DNA of 64,000 bases from the NCBI GenBank assembly GCA_936920625.1, contig CAKZHC010000040.1, positions 1 to 64,000 of the forward strand. Reading direction: 5' to 3'. Numbering within the stretch: position 1 is the stretch's first letter; every line of letters begins with the position of its first letter. The notes under the pieces were generated by a model. The model had not been told where the DNA came from and ran no database searches. It saw only the letters and a list, made by a program, of their open reading frames with translations. A program made the position numbers and the translations under genes. Source of the stretch: an uncultured Enterobacteriaceae bacterium. GTDB lineage: Bacteria > Pseudomonadota > Gammaproteobacteria > Enterobacterales > Enterobacteriaceae. Positions 18,097 through 26,468 of this stretch are shown here, piece after piece.

Positions 18097-18819
18097 ATGC
18101 AGATTTCACCAATGAAAAATTTTGCTAATCAGGGACAAAAAGATGGAGGCAAAATTCAGCCGCTGGATGCGGCAATAAATACTCCCGAAAAGAAGATAGT
18201 TAAAAATGTGTCTTCAAACCAGCCTTCTGTGGGAGAGATTTCTAAAGAAGTCGGCCTGAGTATAATCCCTGTTTATGGGACTGTTCGTGCTTTCTCGCAA
18301 GGCAAAATAGGATGGGGGATATTCGGTGCAATTACAGACGCTCTCATGCTCATTCCTGTAGTAGGTTCTATGACTAAAGCGGCAGGAGCAGCGATCCGGG
18401 GAGGAGCAGTAGTTGCAGAAGCTGCACGAGGAGCAGCCACTGCCGCAGAAGTTGCACGAGGAGCAGCCACCGCCGCAGAAGCTGCACAAGCAGCAACCAC
18501 CGCCGCAGAAGCTGTACGGGAAGCAGAAACAGTCGCGAGAGCTTCTACAACCACAGTTGCCGAGGCATTTGCAGCAGAGAAATCTGAGGGACTGGCGAAA
18601 TCAGCAGAAGGGGTAATTTATGATGTGCCGCGTCCATCGGGGGCAAAGCCCCGGCCATCATCTGCACTGGACGGAGCTCCTCCGCCACGTCCGTCAGGTG
18701 CAAAGCCAAAGGTATATCTAGGGTCAAATTCAGATCCCCGCTCTGTGCTGGACGCAAGTCCCACCGCCTCCGGTACTACCTGCTGCGGAAGAGGTTACGC
18801 ATATCAGATGGTCTTCTGA
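18097..18819 (+). CDS. unidentified effector-like protein with Ala-rich repeats and proline-rich tail
   Basis: I do not recognise this gene. From ATG 18097, which has an excellent AAGGAGGA site, it codes for 240 residues. Residues 1-45 are polar, without a Sec signal. Residues 50-105 form a glycine-rich hydrophobic stretch (GLSIIPVYGTVRAFSQGK, ALMLIPVVGSM), of a kind seen in type III effectors and pre-toxin regions. Residues 110-149 are four copies of a 10-residue Ala-rich unit, probably helical. Residues 171-204 contain EGVIYDVPRP and two copies of PRPSGAKP. The end is probably a frameshift product: dropping one C at 18760-18762 gives SVLDASPPPPVLPAAEE, which repeats the earlier SALDGAPPPRPS pattern. 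After the stop, the same frame stays open to 19029. A decaying host-directed effector or toxin is the inference; no Hrp box is seen. Confidence 0.5.
   Translation: MQISPMKNFANQGQKDGGKIQPLDAAINTPEKKIVKNVSSNQPSVGEISKEVGLSIIPVYGTVRAFSQGKIGWGIFGAITDALMLIPVVGSMTKAAGAAIRGGAVVAEAARGAATAAEVARGAATAAEAAQAATTAAEAVREAETVARASTTTVAEAFAAEKSEGLAKSAEGVIYDVPRPSGAKPRPSSALDGAPPPRPSGAKPKVYLGSNSDPRSVLDASPTASGTTCCGRGYAYQMVF
18424..18543 (+). repeat. four 30-bp in-frame tandem repeats
   Basis: Units start at 18424, 18454, 18484 and 18514. The first two differ at only two positions, the third at a few more, and the fourth is diverged. Each codes for a 10-residue unit like ARGAATAAEV. Unit number may vary between strains through slippage. 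Confidence 0.85.
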
Positions 18820-19721
18820 CGGTTTATAAGGGGGGAGGATCCGGGGCAAGATAATGCATTTTTCAGCTATTTGTACCGGAACAGGGCAACCCTGTTGCAG
18901 CGGATACTCGGAGAACGTTCCAGATACCTTTGTTCAACAACAGGAATTTATTCGATGGTAAACGATGCAAAAGCGGAAGGTCTTAAGCTGATGGAACAGG
19001 CAGGTTACTGTACCTTTGATGACTCATGAAAAAATGAGAAACGGAAGAGCTCCAATCAATCAGAACGGGGGCATATGGATAATGTGGCTGACAGCGCATT
19101 ATCCTGACAGCCTGCTTTGCAAAAGTATTGGTGGTTGTCTGCGTTTCCGGGAGTGTGGGGCAGGTTCCTAAAGCAAGACAGATATTGCTGTACCGTGAAT
19201 AGCGATGTTGTTGCGCACTCAGAGAATGAACTGCTCCGGCAGAGTGCTTCAGTTCAGTGTGGCTCTTTCAGAGAAAGCGGGAAATACCAATAACATGCGA
19301 TTAGCGAACGATTATCTGGCAGGATATACGCTGTTACCAGATGCCACAGGTATTATCAGGATTTTTTCACTTTTTACTTCCTGAACCAGATCAGTTAAAA
19401 ATCGTTCTGAATGATGGCTTGAGACGGGAAGCTGCCAGTAGCATTTCGTTATGCTTTAGTGCCTGATGTGATTAATTATTTAATCAGAATTTAATATATC
19501 ATATTAATTTATATAATATGATACATATTTCATGGTCAATTTTAACCGGAAGTTGATGAATGTAGCCACAGGATGATGCAGATAATCATCTCAAAACAGT
19601 CTGCTGATGAGAATACAACTTATAATCTGGGTATGATCATGAAGCTGTCTAATAGTGTGTTATTGTAGCGGCGCCCCTCAGAGTTGTCTGATACAATTGC
19701 GCGCAGTTTTTCTACACAGCA
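18820..19721. other. decayed coding remnant downstream of the effector-like gene
   Basis: The frame of the preceding gene continues open for 69 codons (18820-19026) and reads like protein (GQDNAFFSYLYRNRATLLQR, then KAEGLKLMEQAGYCTFDD), ending at TGA 19027-19029. From 19030 to about 19480 fragments such as RLANDYLAGYTLLPDATGII can be read, but stops break every frame. I take this as the rest of a longer ancestral gene or a second gene of the same island, now lost. 19480-19721 is AT-rich, without a gene, and should hold the lysP promoter. Confidence 0.5.
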
Positions 19722-21260
19722 GTGTCTTTCATGGCAAATGACAGCTCTTTTATGACAAATAACAATAAACCAGCTACGTCACTACGGCGCGAGCTGAAGT
19801 CCCGTCATCTGACGATGATTGCTATTGGTGGTTCGATTGGAACAGGCCTGTTCATTGCCTCTGGCGCGACTATCTCTCAGGCAGGGCCAGGAGGGGCACT
19901 TTTTGCCTATGCACTGATAGGCCTGATGGTCTGGTTCCTGATGACCAGCTTGGGAGAGCTTGCGGCCTTTATGCCTGTTGCCGGTTCATTCTCTACCTAT
20001 GGCGCAAAATATGTTGAGGAAGGATTTGGCTTCGCACTGGGCTGGAACTACTGGTATAACTGGGCAGTCACCATTGCTGTCGACCTGGTTGCCGCACAAC
20101 TGGTAGTAAGTTACTGGTTCCCCGATGCGCCGGGCTGGATCTGGAGCGGGCTGTTTCTCTCTCTGATTTTTCTGCTCAATTACCTTTCGGTCAAAGGATT
20201 TGGTGAAGCGGAGTACTGGTTCTCACTTATCAAAGTTGCCACCATCGTCATATTCATCGCCGTGGGGCTTATGATGATCTGGGGTATTTTGAAGGGGGTG
20301 CCGGGTTCTGGCTGGCACAACTGGCAGGTAGGGGATGCGCCTTTTGCCGGAGGTTTCGCGTCGCTGATAGGCGTGGCAATGATTGTCGGTTTCTCGTTCC
20401 AGGGCACTGAACTTATCGGCATTGCAGCGGGAGAGTCTGAAAATCCGTCAAAAAATATCCCCCGCGCAGTCCGGCAAATTTTCTGGCGAATTTTACTGTT
20501 TTATATCTTCGCTATTCTCGTTATCAGTCTGATTATCCCTTATACCGATCCCAGCCTGTTGCGTAATGATATTCAGGATATCAGTGTAAGCCCCTTTACC
20601 ATGGTATTTAGTCACGCCGGTTTGCTTTCGGCGGCAGCGGTGATGAATACGGTCATTCTGACCGCTGTTCTTTCGGCCGGAAACTCAGGGATGTATGCTG
20701 CAACCCGTATGCTCTACACGCTGGCGCAGGAGGGTAAAGCACCGCGTCTGTTTGCAAATCTCTCCGCAGGTGGTGTACCCCGCAATGCGCTCTGGGCCAC
20801 GACTCTGGTGGCTGCACTCTGTTTTCTGACATCAATGTTTGGTAATCAGCAGGTCTATCTCTGGCTGCTCAACACTTCAGGTATGACCGGCTTTATTGCC
20901 TGGCTGGGTATTGCCATCAGCCATTATCGGTTTCGTCGGGGCTATGTTCAGCAGGGGTATGCTTTGTCTGCACTACCTTATCGTTCTGGTTTTTTCCCGT
21001 TCGGGCCGATATTTGCCTTTGTTCTCTGTCTGATTATTACGCTTGGTCAGAACTATCAGGCTTTTTTAAAACACAACATCGACTGGTCTGGGGTTGTCGC
21101 CACTTATATTGGGGTACCACTGTTTCTGGTGTTATGGTTTGGCTATAAGCTGGTGTGTAAAACCCGGCTGATACCATACAGTGCGATGGAATTTCCCGGC
21201 GCGACACGCCAAACTAAACCGGAATACGGTTGCAACACGGTGGTTGACGGGCGCAGTTAA
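19722..21260 (+). CDS. lysP: lysine-specific permease
   Basis: A lysine:H+ symporter of the amino acid-polyamine-organocation family with twelve membrane segments; in E. coli it also senses lysine for CadC. The sequence from RRELKSRHLTMIAIGGSIGTG onward matches LysP almost without gaps, including SFQGTELIGIAAGESENPSK and LLNTSGMTGFIAWLGIAISH. The start is uncertain: GTG 19722, ATG 19731 and ATG 19752 are in frame and none has a strong ribosome binding site. E. coli LysP (489 residues) fits a start near 19752. The C-terminal tail after MEFPG is a few residues longer than usual. It stands alone, followed by a terminator. Confidence 0.95.
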   Translation: MSFMANDSSFMTNNNKPATSLRRELKSRHLTMIAIGGSIGTGLFIASGATISQAGPGGALFAYALIGLMVWFLMTSLGELAAFMPVAGSFSTYGAKYVEEGFGFALGWNYWYNWAVTIAVDLVAAQLVVSYWFPDAPGWIWSGLFLSLIFLLNYLSVKGFGEAEYWFSLIKVATIVIFIAVGLMMIWGILKGVPGSGWHNWQVGDAPFAGGFASLIGVAMIVGFSFQGTELIGIAAGESENPSKNIPRAVRQIFWRILLFYIFAILVISLIIPYTDPSLLRNDIQDISVSPFTMVFSHAGLLSAAAVMNTVILTAVLSAGNSGMYAATRMLYTLAQEGKAPRLFANLSAGGVPRNALWATTLVAALCFLTSMFGNQQVYLWLLNTSGMTGFIAWLGIAISHYRFRRGYVQQGYALSALPYRSGFFPFGPIFAFVLCLIITLGQNYQAFLKHNIDWSGVVATYIGVPLFLVLWFGYKLVCKTRLIPYSAMEFPGATRQTKPEYGCNTVVDGRS

Positions 21261-21265
21261 ACAAA

Positions 21266-21289
21266 CCGGGATGAAAATCTGCATCCCGG
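21266..21289 (+). terminator. terminator of lysP
   Basis: CCGGGATG and CATCCCGG form an 8-bp perfect stem with an 8-nt loop, starting 6 bp after the lysP stop codon. The T-tract behind it (GATTTTCT) is only moderate. Confidence 0.65.
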
Positions 21290-21319
21290 CTGTGTGATTT
21301 TCTCCGGCCTCGCTAAAAA

Positions 21320-21340
21320 TATAATTGATAATCATTACTA
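21320..21340. promoter_or_regulatory. Fur box
   Basis: The core GATAATCATTA (21327-21337) equals positions 7-17 of the 19-bp Fur consensus, with partial matches on both sides (13 of 19 in total). It lies between the lysP terminator and the iron ABC transporter genes, so iron repression by Fur of the downstream genes is likely. Confidence 0.65.
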
Positions 21341-21391
21341 TTATTTTTATTATTTCGGAGATCACTATTACTATTTACCATGGAGTCGGTT

Positions 21392-21487
21392 ATGCCTCAG
21401 CAGGGTTTTACCACCAGCACATTAGTTTCCCGTCACGCGATCATCGGGCGCTCTTTGGTTTGTTCTCAGCAAATAACAGAGTCCTGA
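21392..21487 (+). CDS. 31-codon leader reading frame
   Basis: An ATG with TGGAG 7 nt upstream opens a frame of 31 codons, ending in TGA directly against the GTG-ATG start of the permease gene. The peptide (MPQQGFTTSTL at the start) has no signal sequence or recognisable domain. It could be a translational leader coupled to the permease, or the stump of a deleted gene such as the missing substrate-binding protein. Coding function is unproven. Confidence 0.3.
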   Translation: MPQQGFTTSTLVSRHAIIGRSLVCSQQITES

Positions 21488-21490
21488 GTG

Positions 21491-22570
21491 ATGAGCAGCA
21501 TTTACGATACCCTGCCGCAGTCAAGTGAAGTACAGATGACACCTGTAAATCAGTACCGGCAGATTGTGCGGCGGCGTTTGCTACTCATGATGATATTGCC
21601 AGTTGCAATCCTCTTCTCTTTGCTGCTTGATTTCACGCTTGGCCCTGCAGGGTTACCGCTTAGCACGCTGCTTGAGACGCTGACAAGCCCACAAACAGCA
21701 GACACAGCAACCCGGATAATCGTCTGGGATATTCGCCTGCCTTTTGCATTAATGGCTATTGTCGTTGGGCTGGCACTTGGGCTGGCTGGTGCAGAGATGC
21801 AGACAGTCCTTAATAATCCGCTGGCGAGCCCTTTCACCCTTGGGGTTTCCTCTGCCGCCGCTTTCGGAGCGGCACTGGCAATTGTGCTTGGTATCGGCAT
21901 TCCGGGGGTGCCTGCCCAGTGGTTTATTACTATCAACGCTTTTATATTCGCACTGCTGGTGGCGATTTTGCTTGATGTGGTGGCGCGCTGGAGTCGGGTT
22001 GCAACAACAGGCGTGGTTCTATTCGGGATAGCGCTGGTCTTTACATTTAACTCTCTTGTTTCTCTGCTACAGTTCGTTGCGAGCGAGGACACCCTTCAGG
22101 GATTAGTCTTCTGGACAATGGGGAGTCTGGCCCGTGCGTCCTGGCAAAAACTGCTAATTCTGATGCTGGCGGTGGTGGTGTTGCTGCCACTGTCGCTATT
22201 AAATGCGCGTAAACTCACTGCCCTGCGGCTGGGGGAGGAACGTGCAATGAGTTTTGGTATTGATGTAAGGCGTCTGCGGCTGGGTACTTTAGCGCGCATC
22301 AGCATCCTTTCAGCTCTGGCAGTGGCTTTTGTAGGACCAATAGGGTTTGTTGGCCTGGTAGCCCCCCATATTGCCCGCCTGATGTGCGGTGAAGACCATC
22401 GTTTCTATCTGCCCGCCAGTGCGCTTCTGGGTGCGCTGATGCTCTCTCTGGCCTCTGTCGCTTCGAAAAATCTGCTTCACGGCGTCATTATTCCGGCAGG
22501 TATTGTTACCTCTTTGGTGGGTGTTCCTTTCTTCCTTACAGCTATTCTGCGGCATAAAGGGAGCCTCTGA
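21491..22570 (+). CDS. iron/siderophore ABC transporter permease, FecCD family
   Basis: An inner-membrane permease of about 359 residues, the usual length of the FecCD/BtuC family, with about nine or ten hydrophobic segments. Conserved family stretches are RLPFALMAIVVGLALGLAG, NNPLASPFTLGVSSAAAFGA and GFVGLVAPHIARLMCGEDHR, the last holding the coupling region for the ATPase. ATG 21491 is taken as the start; GTG 21488 and ATG 21536 are alternatives. It overlaps the ATPase gene by one base (TGATG). A Fur box lies upstream. One permease gene of this type can form a homodimer. The substrate, probably an iron-siderophore, is not shown by the sequence. Confidence 0.88.
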   Translation: MSSIYDTLPQSSEVQMTPVNQYRQIVRRRLLLMMILPVAILFSLLLDFTLGPAGLPLSTLLETLTSPQTADTATRIIVWDIRLPFALMAIVVGLALGLAGAEMQTVLNNPLASPFTLGVSSAAAFGAALAIVLGIGIPGVPAQWFITINAFIFALLVAILLDVVARWSRVATTGVVLFGIALVFTFNSLVSLLQFVASEDTLQGLVFWTMGSLARASWQKLLILMLAVVVLLPLSLLNARKLTALRLGEERAMSFGIDVRRLRLGTLARISILSALAVAFVGPIGFVGLVAPHIARLMCGEDHRFYLPASALLGALMLSLASVASKNLLHGVIIPAGIVTSLVGVPFFLTAILRHKGSL

Positions 22571-23352
22571 TGCAGGGATTATCTATTCATAACCTCTCTG
22601 CCGGTTACCCAAAGCGGCAGGTAATAACTGACCTCAGCATCGATTCTCTGCCGTGCGGCAAGGTGACTGTGCTACTGGGTCCCAACGGCTGTGGCAAGTC
22701 AACGCTACTGCGTGCTCTGGCCGGATTAAACCGGGCCAGTGGTCAGCTCTGTCTTAATGGCAGTGAGCTCATGTCACAACCTTTTAGTCGTCGAGCTGCA
22801 CAGGTGGTTTATCTGCCGCAGTCACTACCAGATAATGTCCATCTGCATGTGCTGGAGTCGATCATGGTGGCGGCCCAGGCAGTGAACAATCACTGGCGGA
22901 AAGTCAGTGAAGCAGAAGTCATGACGCTGCTGGGCGAGTTAGGTATTGCGCATTTAGGATTGTGCTATCTTGACCAGCTCTCTGGTGGACAAAAACAACT
23001 GGTGGGATTAGCGCAATCATTAATTCGCCATCCGGCACTGTTGTTACTTGATGAGCCATTAAGTGCGCTCGATTTGAACTATCAGTATCACGTTATGGAA
23101 CTGGTTATACAGGAAACCCGCCGGCGCAATATGGTTACTGTGCTGGTGCTTCACGATACCAATCTTGCGTTACGTTATGGTGAATATGTGGTTATGCTCA
23201 ATCATGGGGAAGTGGTAGCTCAGGGAGAAGCGGCTGCTGTAATCACGCCACGCCGTCTGGCCAGTGTATATGGTGTCTGCGGACGTATTGAGCGCTGCTC
23301 GCAGGGCATTCCTGTCGCGTCGATTGATGGACTGGTGACCAGACCGCTCTAA
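22570..23352 (+). CDS. iron/siderophore ABC transporter ATP-binding protein
   Basis: A 260-residue ATPase of the FecE/FhuC type. Walker A is GPNGCGKST (37-45), the signature LSGGQKQL (137-144), Walker B LLLLDEP (157-163), followed by the D-loop SALD and a switch His in VLVLHDTN. It starts at the stop codon of the permease gene, so the two are translationally coupled. No periplasmic binding protein or TonB-dependent receptor gene accompanies them, so the pair must rely on proteins encoded elsewhere or be a remnant of a bigger system. Confidence 0.9.
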   Translation: MQGLSIHNLSAGYPKRQVITDLSIDSLPCGKVTVLLGPNGCGKSTLLRALAGLNRASGQLCLNGSELMSQPFSRRAAQVVYLPQSLPDNVHLHVLESIMVAAQAVNNHWRKVSEAEVMTLLGELGIAHLGLCYLDQLSGGQKQLVGLAQSLIRHPALLLLDEPLSALDLNYQYHVMELVIQETRRRNMVTVLVLHDTNLALRYGEYVVMLNHGEVVAQGEAAAVITPRRLASVYGVCGRIERCSQGIPVASIDGLVTRPL

Positions 23353-23478
23353 CGCTGCCGGGCTGAAAATCGCAGGGCCAGTTTTTACGGATAGCGGTAG
23401 CTGGCTGCCGCTAATTTCCACTCTTGTTGATTTGCCGCACGTTGTCTGCCAGCCCGTCAACTAGCAGACAGCGGCCAT

Positions 23479-24324
23479 TCAGGCCCGATCAAACAGCCAT
23501 GAAGCGTGGAAGTGCAGATGATCTTCTATCATGCTGCTTACAAAAAAGTAGCTGTGATCATAACCGGGCTGCATCCGCAGCTGTAATGGGTACGCTTTTG
23601 CTTTGGCAATCTCAGCAAGCCGTGCTGGCTGTAACTGCCTGCCCAGAAACTCGTCTTTATCGCCCTGATCAATGAGTAGCGGAACCTGCTGTTTTGCGCC
23701 TGCCAGCAGGCAGCAGCTATCATACTGACGCCAGCCTGACTTATCATCGCCCAGATAAGCACGAAATGCCTGCTGTCCCCATGGCACTTCGCAGGGATTA
23801 ACGACAGGCGCAAATCCGGAAGCCGAAGTGAACTGGCAAGGATTGCGCAATGCCAGCATTATCGCACCATGGCCGCCCATTGAATGCCCCATAACTGCCT
23901 GACGCGGGCTGGTGGCAAAATGATTCCTGATGAGTTCAGGCAGCTCCTGCTGCAGATAGTCGTACATGTGAAAGTGCTGGCACCATGGTGCTTCAGTTGC
24001 ATTGACATAAAATCCAGCGCCCTAGCCGAGATTATAGAGCCCGTCATCAGCCACTTCCCTGCCGCGGGGGCTGGTATCCGGCATCACCAGCATGATACCG
24101 AGTCTGGCAGCAACACGCTGCGCACCGCTTTTAGTGCTAAAGTTCTCATCGTTGCAAGTCAGACCCGCCAGACAGTAAAGCACGGGGGGAGCAGCCGCAG
24201 CAGCCTCTGGCGGCAAAAAGATGCTGAAGTTCATCGGGCAATGCAGTGTGCCGGAGTCGTGGCGGTAACGCTGCTGCCAGTCACCAAACAGACGATGAGA
24301 TTCCAGTAATTCCAGTGTATCCAA
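23479..24324 (-). pseudogene. fghA: S-formylglutathione hydrolase with internal amber codon
   Basis: An esterase D-type alpha/beta hydrolase that turns S-formylglutathione into formate and glutathione, the second step of formaldehyde detoxification. The frame is 281 codons (E. coli FrmB/YeiG 277-278) but is cut at codon 101 by TAG (24022-24024). The family has Gln here, in LGQGAGFY, so a CAG to TAG change explains it. The rest is intact: the nucleophile Ser in GHSMGG, the Asp region LLIDQGDKDEF and the His in PGYDHSYFF all lie after the stop. The truncated product would be inactive. It lies 15 bp downstream of frmA in the same direction. Suppression or sequencing error could also explain it. 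Confidence 0.88.
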
Positions 24325-24339
24325 AGGGATTGCTCCAGA

Positions 24340-25464
24340 TTAGTGATGATAATGGACTACGCTGCGAATGGATTCTCCCCGGTGCATCAGATCAAATGCC
24401 TCGTTGATGGCGTCCAGCACGAAGGTATGGGTGATGAACTCCTTAAGTGCAAATTTACCTGCCAAATAATCCTCCACGATACCGGGAAGCTGGCTGCGCC
24501 CTTTTACTCCGCCAAAGGCAGAACCACGCCAGACACGCCCGGTTACCAGCTGAAACGGCCGGGTAGCTATCTCTTCTCCGGCGGCGGCAACACCAATAAT
24601 GACCGATTCTCCCCAGCCTTTATGGCAACACTCCAGCGCCTGACGCATCACGTTCACGTTGCCAATGCATTCAAAAGAAAAATCGACACCGCCATCCGTC
24701 ATATCGATGACCACCTGGTCGACAGGCTTATCAACATCACGGGGATTAATCACATCGGTGGCGCCTAGCTGATGTGCCAGGGAAAATTTCTGGCTGTTGA
24801 TATCAATACCAATGATCCGGCTGGCTTTTGCCATTCTGGCTCCAATGATGGCTGCTAATCCTATCCCGCCCAGGCCGAAAACGGCCACGCTGTCACCCGG
24901 TTTGACTTTTGCGGTATTCAGAACCGCACCCATACCCGTTGTTACACCACATCCCAGCAGACAAACCTCCTCCAGCGGGGCGGCTTTACTGATCTTCGCC
25001 AGTGAGATTTCGGCAATCACGGTGTACTCAGCAAAGGTAGATGTACCCATATAATGGAAAATAGGCTGGCCGTTTTTATAAAAACGTGTAGTCCCATCCG
25101 GCATCAGCCCTTTACCCTGAGTAACGCGAATAGCCTGACAGAGATTGGTTTTTCCAGACAGGCAGAATTTACAGTGCCCGCACTCCGGCGTGTAGAGCGG
25201 AATAACATGATCTCCTGGCGCAACGCTGGTAACGCCTTCGCCAACAGCTTCGACGATGCCTGCGCCCTCATGGCCGAGAATCACTGGGAACAGACCCTCG
25301 GGATCTTTACCAGACAGGGTGTAAGCATCGGTATGACAAACGCCAGTCGCGGCGATACGCACGAGCACTTCTCCTCTCTGCGGTGGCATCAGCGAAACCT
25401 CTTCTATTTGCAGCGGTTCTCCGGGAGCCCAGGCAACAGCCGCACGCGTTTTTAGCATTTCCAT
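24340..25464 (-). CDS. frmA: S-(hydroxymethyl)glutathione dehydrogenase (class III alcohol dehydrogenase)
   Basis: A 374-residue zinc dehydrogenase that oxidises the glutathione adduct of formaldehyde to S-formylglutathione with NAD. Catalytic zinc ligands are seen at Cys43 (GVCHTDAY) and His65-Glu66 (LGHEGAG); structural zinc cysteines at 95, 98, 101 and 109. The nucleotide-binding glycines are in VFGLGGIGLAA. AGGAG lies 8 nt before the start. No frmR-like regulator gene is adjacent. Its partner fghA downstream carries a stop codon, so the pathway may be halted at S-formylglutathione unless a second hydrolase exists. Confidence 0.95.
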   Translation of the reverse strand: MEMLKTRAAVAWAPGEPLQIEEVSLMPPQRGEVLVRIAATGVCHTDAYTLSGKDPEGLFPVILGHEGAGIVEAVGEGVTSVAPGDHVIPLYTPECGHCKFCLSGKTNLCQAIRVTQGKGLMPDGTTRFYKNGQPIFHYMGTSTFAEYTVIAEISLAKISKAAPLEEVCLLGCGVTTGMGAVLNTAKVKPGDSVAVFGLGGIGLAAIIGARMAKASRIIGIDINSQKFSLAHQLGATDVINPRDVDKPVDQVVIDMTDGGVDFSFECIGNVNVMRQALECCHKGWGESVIIGVAAAGEEIATRPFQLVTGRVWRGSAFGGVKGRSQLPGIVEDYLAGKFALKEFITHTFVLDAINEAFDLMHRGESIRSVVHYHH

Positions 25465-25728
25465 TATAAATACTCCTTAAGTTTCATATAGTTATATATA
25501 TGTGAGGATTGATTGCCATTCATGGAGCGTTTATCCATATTCGGAATCTGTCCGGAAAGATGACTAAAACAGTCTGACAGACCGCTCCGGCAAGTCCAGC
25601 TGGCGGGCCAGTATAATTTCATGGCATAATCGTCAGTTTTACTGGTTCATGACGGCAATTGATTTCAACATGCGTCATCCTAATTTTAGCCGGCTAGCTG
25701 GCCGGCATTGCATTTGCGGGAGAGTATA

Positions 25729-26394
25729 ATGACTACATTAAGCCAGGAAGCAAAGCTGGTGCATGAGACACTTAGCCACCATGGACTGGAAACGCCGTTT
25801 TGCAACGTGAATAGCCAGATGGATGATCAAATCCGCCGCGAACTAATCGCCGGTCATATAACACAGATTATGCAGTTGCTTAATCTGGATCTCAATGATG
25901 ACAGCCTGGCAGGTAGCCCGGATCGTATTGCCCGTATGTATGTGGATGAAATTTTTTCCGGGCTGGATTATGCCAATTTTCCGGAAATGACCCTGATTGA
26001 AAATAAAATGGATGTTGATGAGATGGTCACGGTGCGTGATATTACTCTGACCAGCACCTGCGAGCATCATTTTGTCGCCATCGATGGTAAGGCTACTGTA
26101 GCTTATATCCCTGAAGAAAAAATCATTGGATTATCGAAAATCAACCGTATTGTCCAGTTCTTTGCCCACCGGCCACAGGTACAGGAGCGGATGACGCAGC
26201 AGATTTTGCTGGCGTTACAGACACTCCTTGGGACCAGCAATGTTGCTGTATCAATTGATGCTGCCCACTACTGTGTCAAGGCGCGCGGTATTCGGGATGC
26301 GACCAGCTCCACCACCACCACGTCGCTTGGTGGAATATTTAAATCTAATCAAAGCACCCGCCAGGAGTTTTTGCGGGCGGTTCGTCATCTCTGA
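25729..26394 (+). CDS. folE: GTP cyclohydrolase I
   Basis: A 221-residue enzyme (E. coli 222) that makes 7,8-dihydroneopterin triphosphate from GTP, the first step of folate synthesis. Zinc ligands are seen in TSTCEHHFV and in AAHYCVKARG; the conserved RPQVQERMTQQI and the C-terminal TRQEFL are present. ATG 25729 has GGGAG 9 nt upstream; an in-frame TTG-type start at 25708 is unlikely. It is divergent from frmA, across 264 bp that should contain both promoters. Confidence 0.97.
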   Translation: MTTLSQEAKLVHETLSHHGLETPFCNVNSQMDDQIRRELIAGHITQIMQLLNLDLNDDSLAGSPDRIARMYVDEIFSGLDYANFPEMTLIENKMDVDEMVTVRDITLTSTCEHHFVAIDGKATVAYIPEEKIIGLSKINRIVQFFAHRPQVQERMTQQILLALQTLLGTSNVAVSIDAAHYCVKARGIRDATSSTTTTSLGGIFKSNQSTRQEFLRAVRHL

Positions 26395-26468
26395 TAATGG
26401 GATGGCATATCCAGCATAGAATAAACTGGAATTCACCCTGTGATGGGCAGAATCGCGGGCGGCGGAGT

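Noticed and set aside
21550..22092. Minus-strand 180-codon frame opposite the FecCD permease
   Set aside because: Composition is typical of the reverse of a membrane protein gene and no motif is visible.
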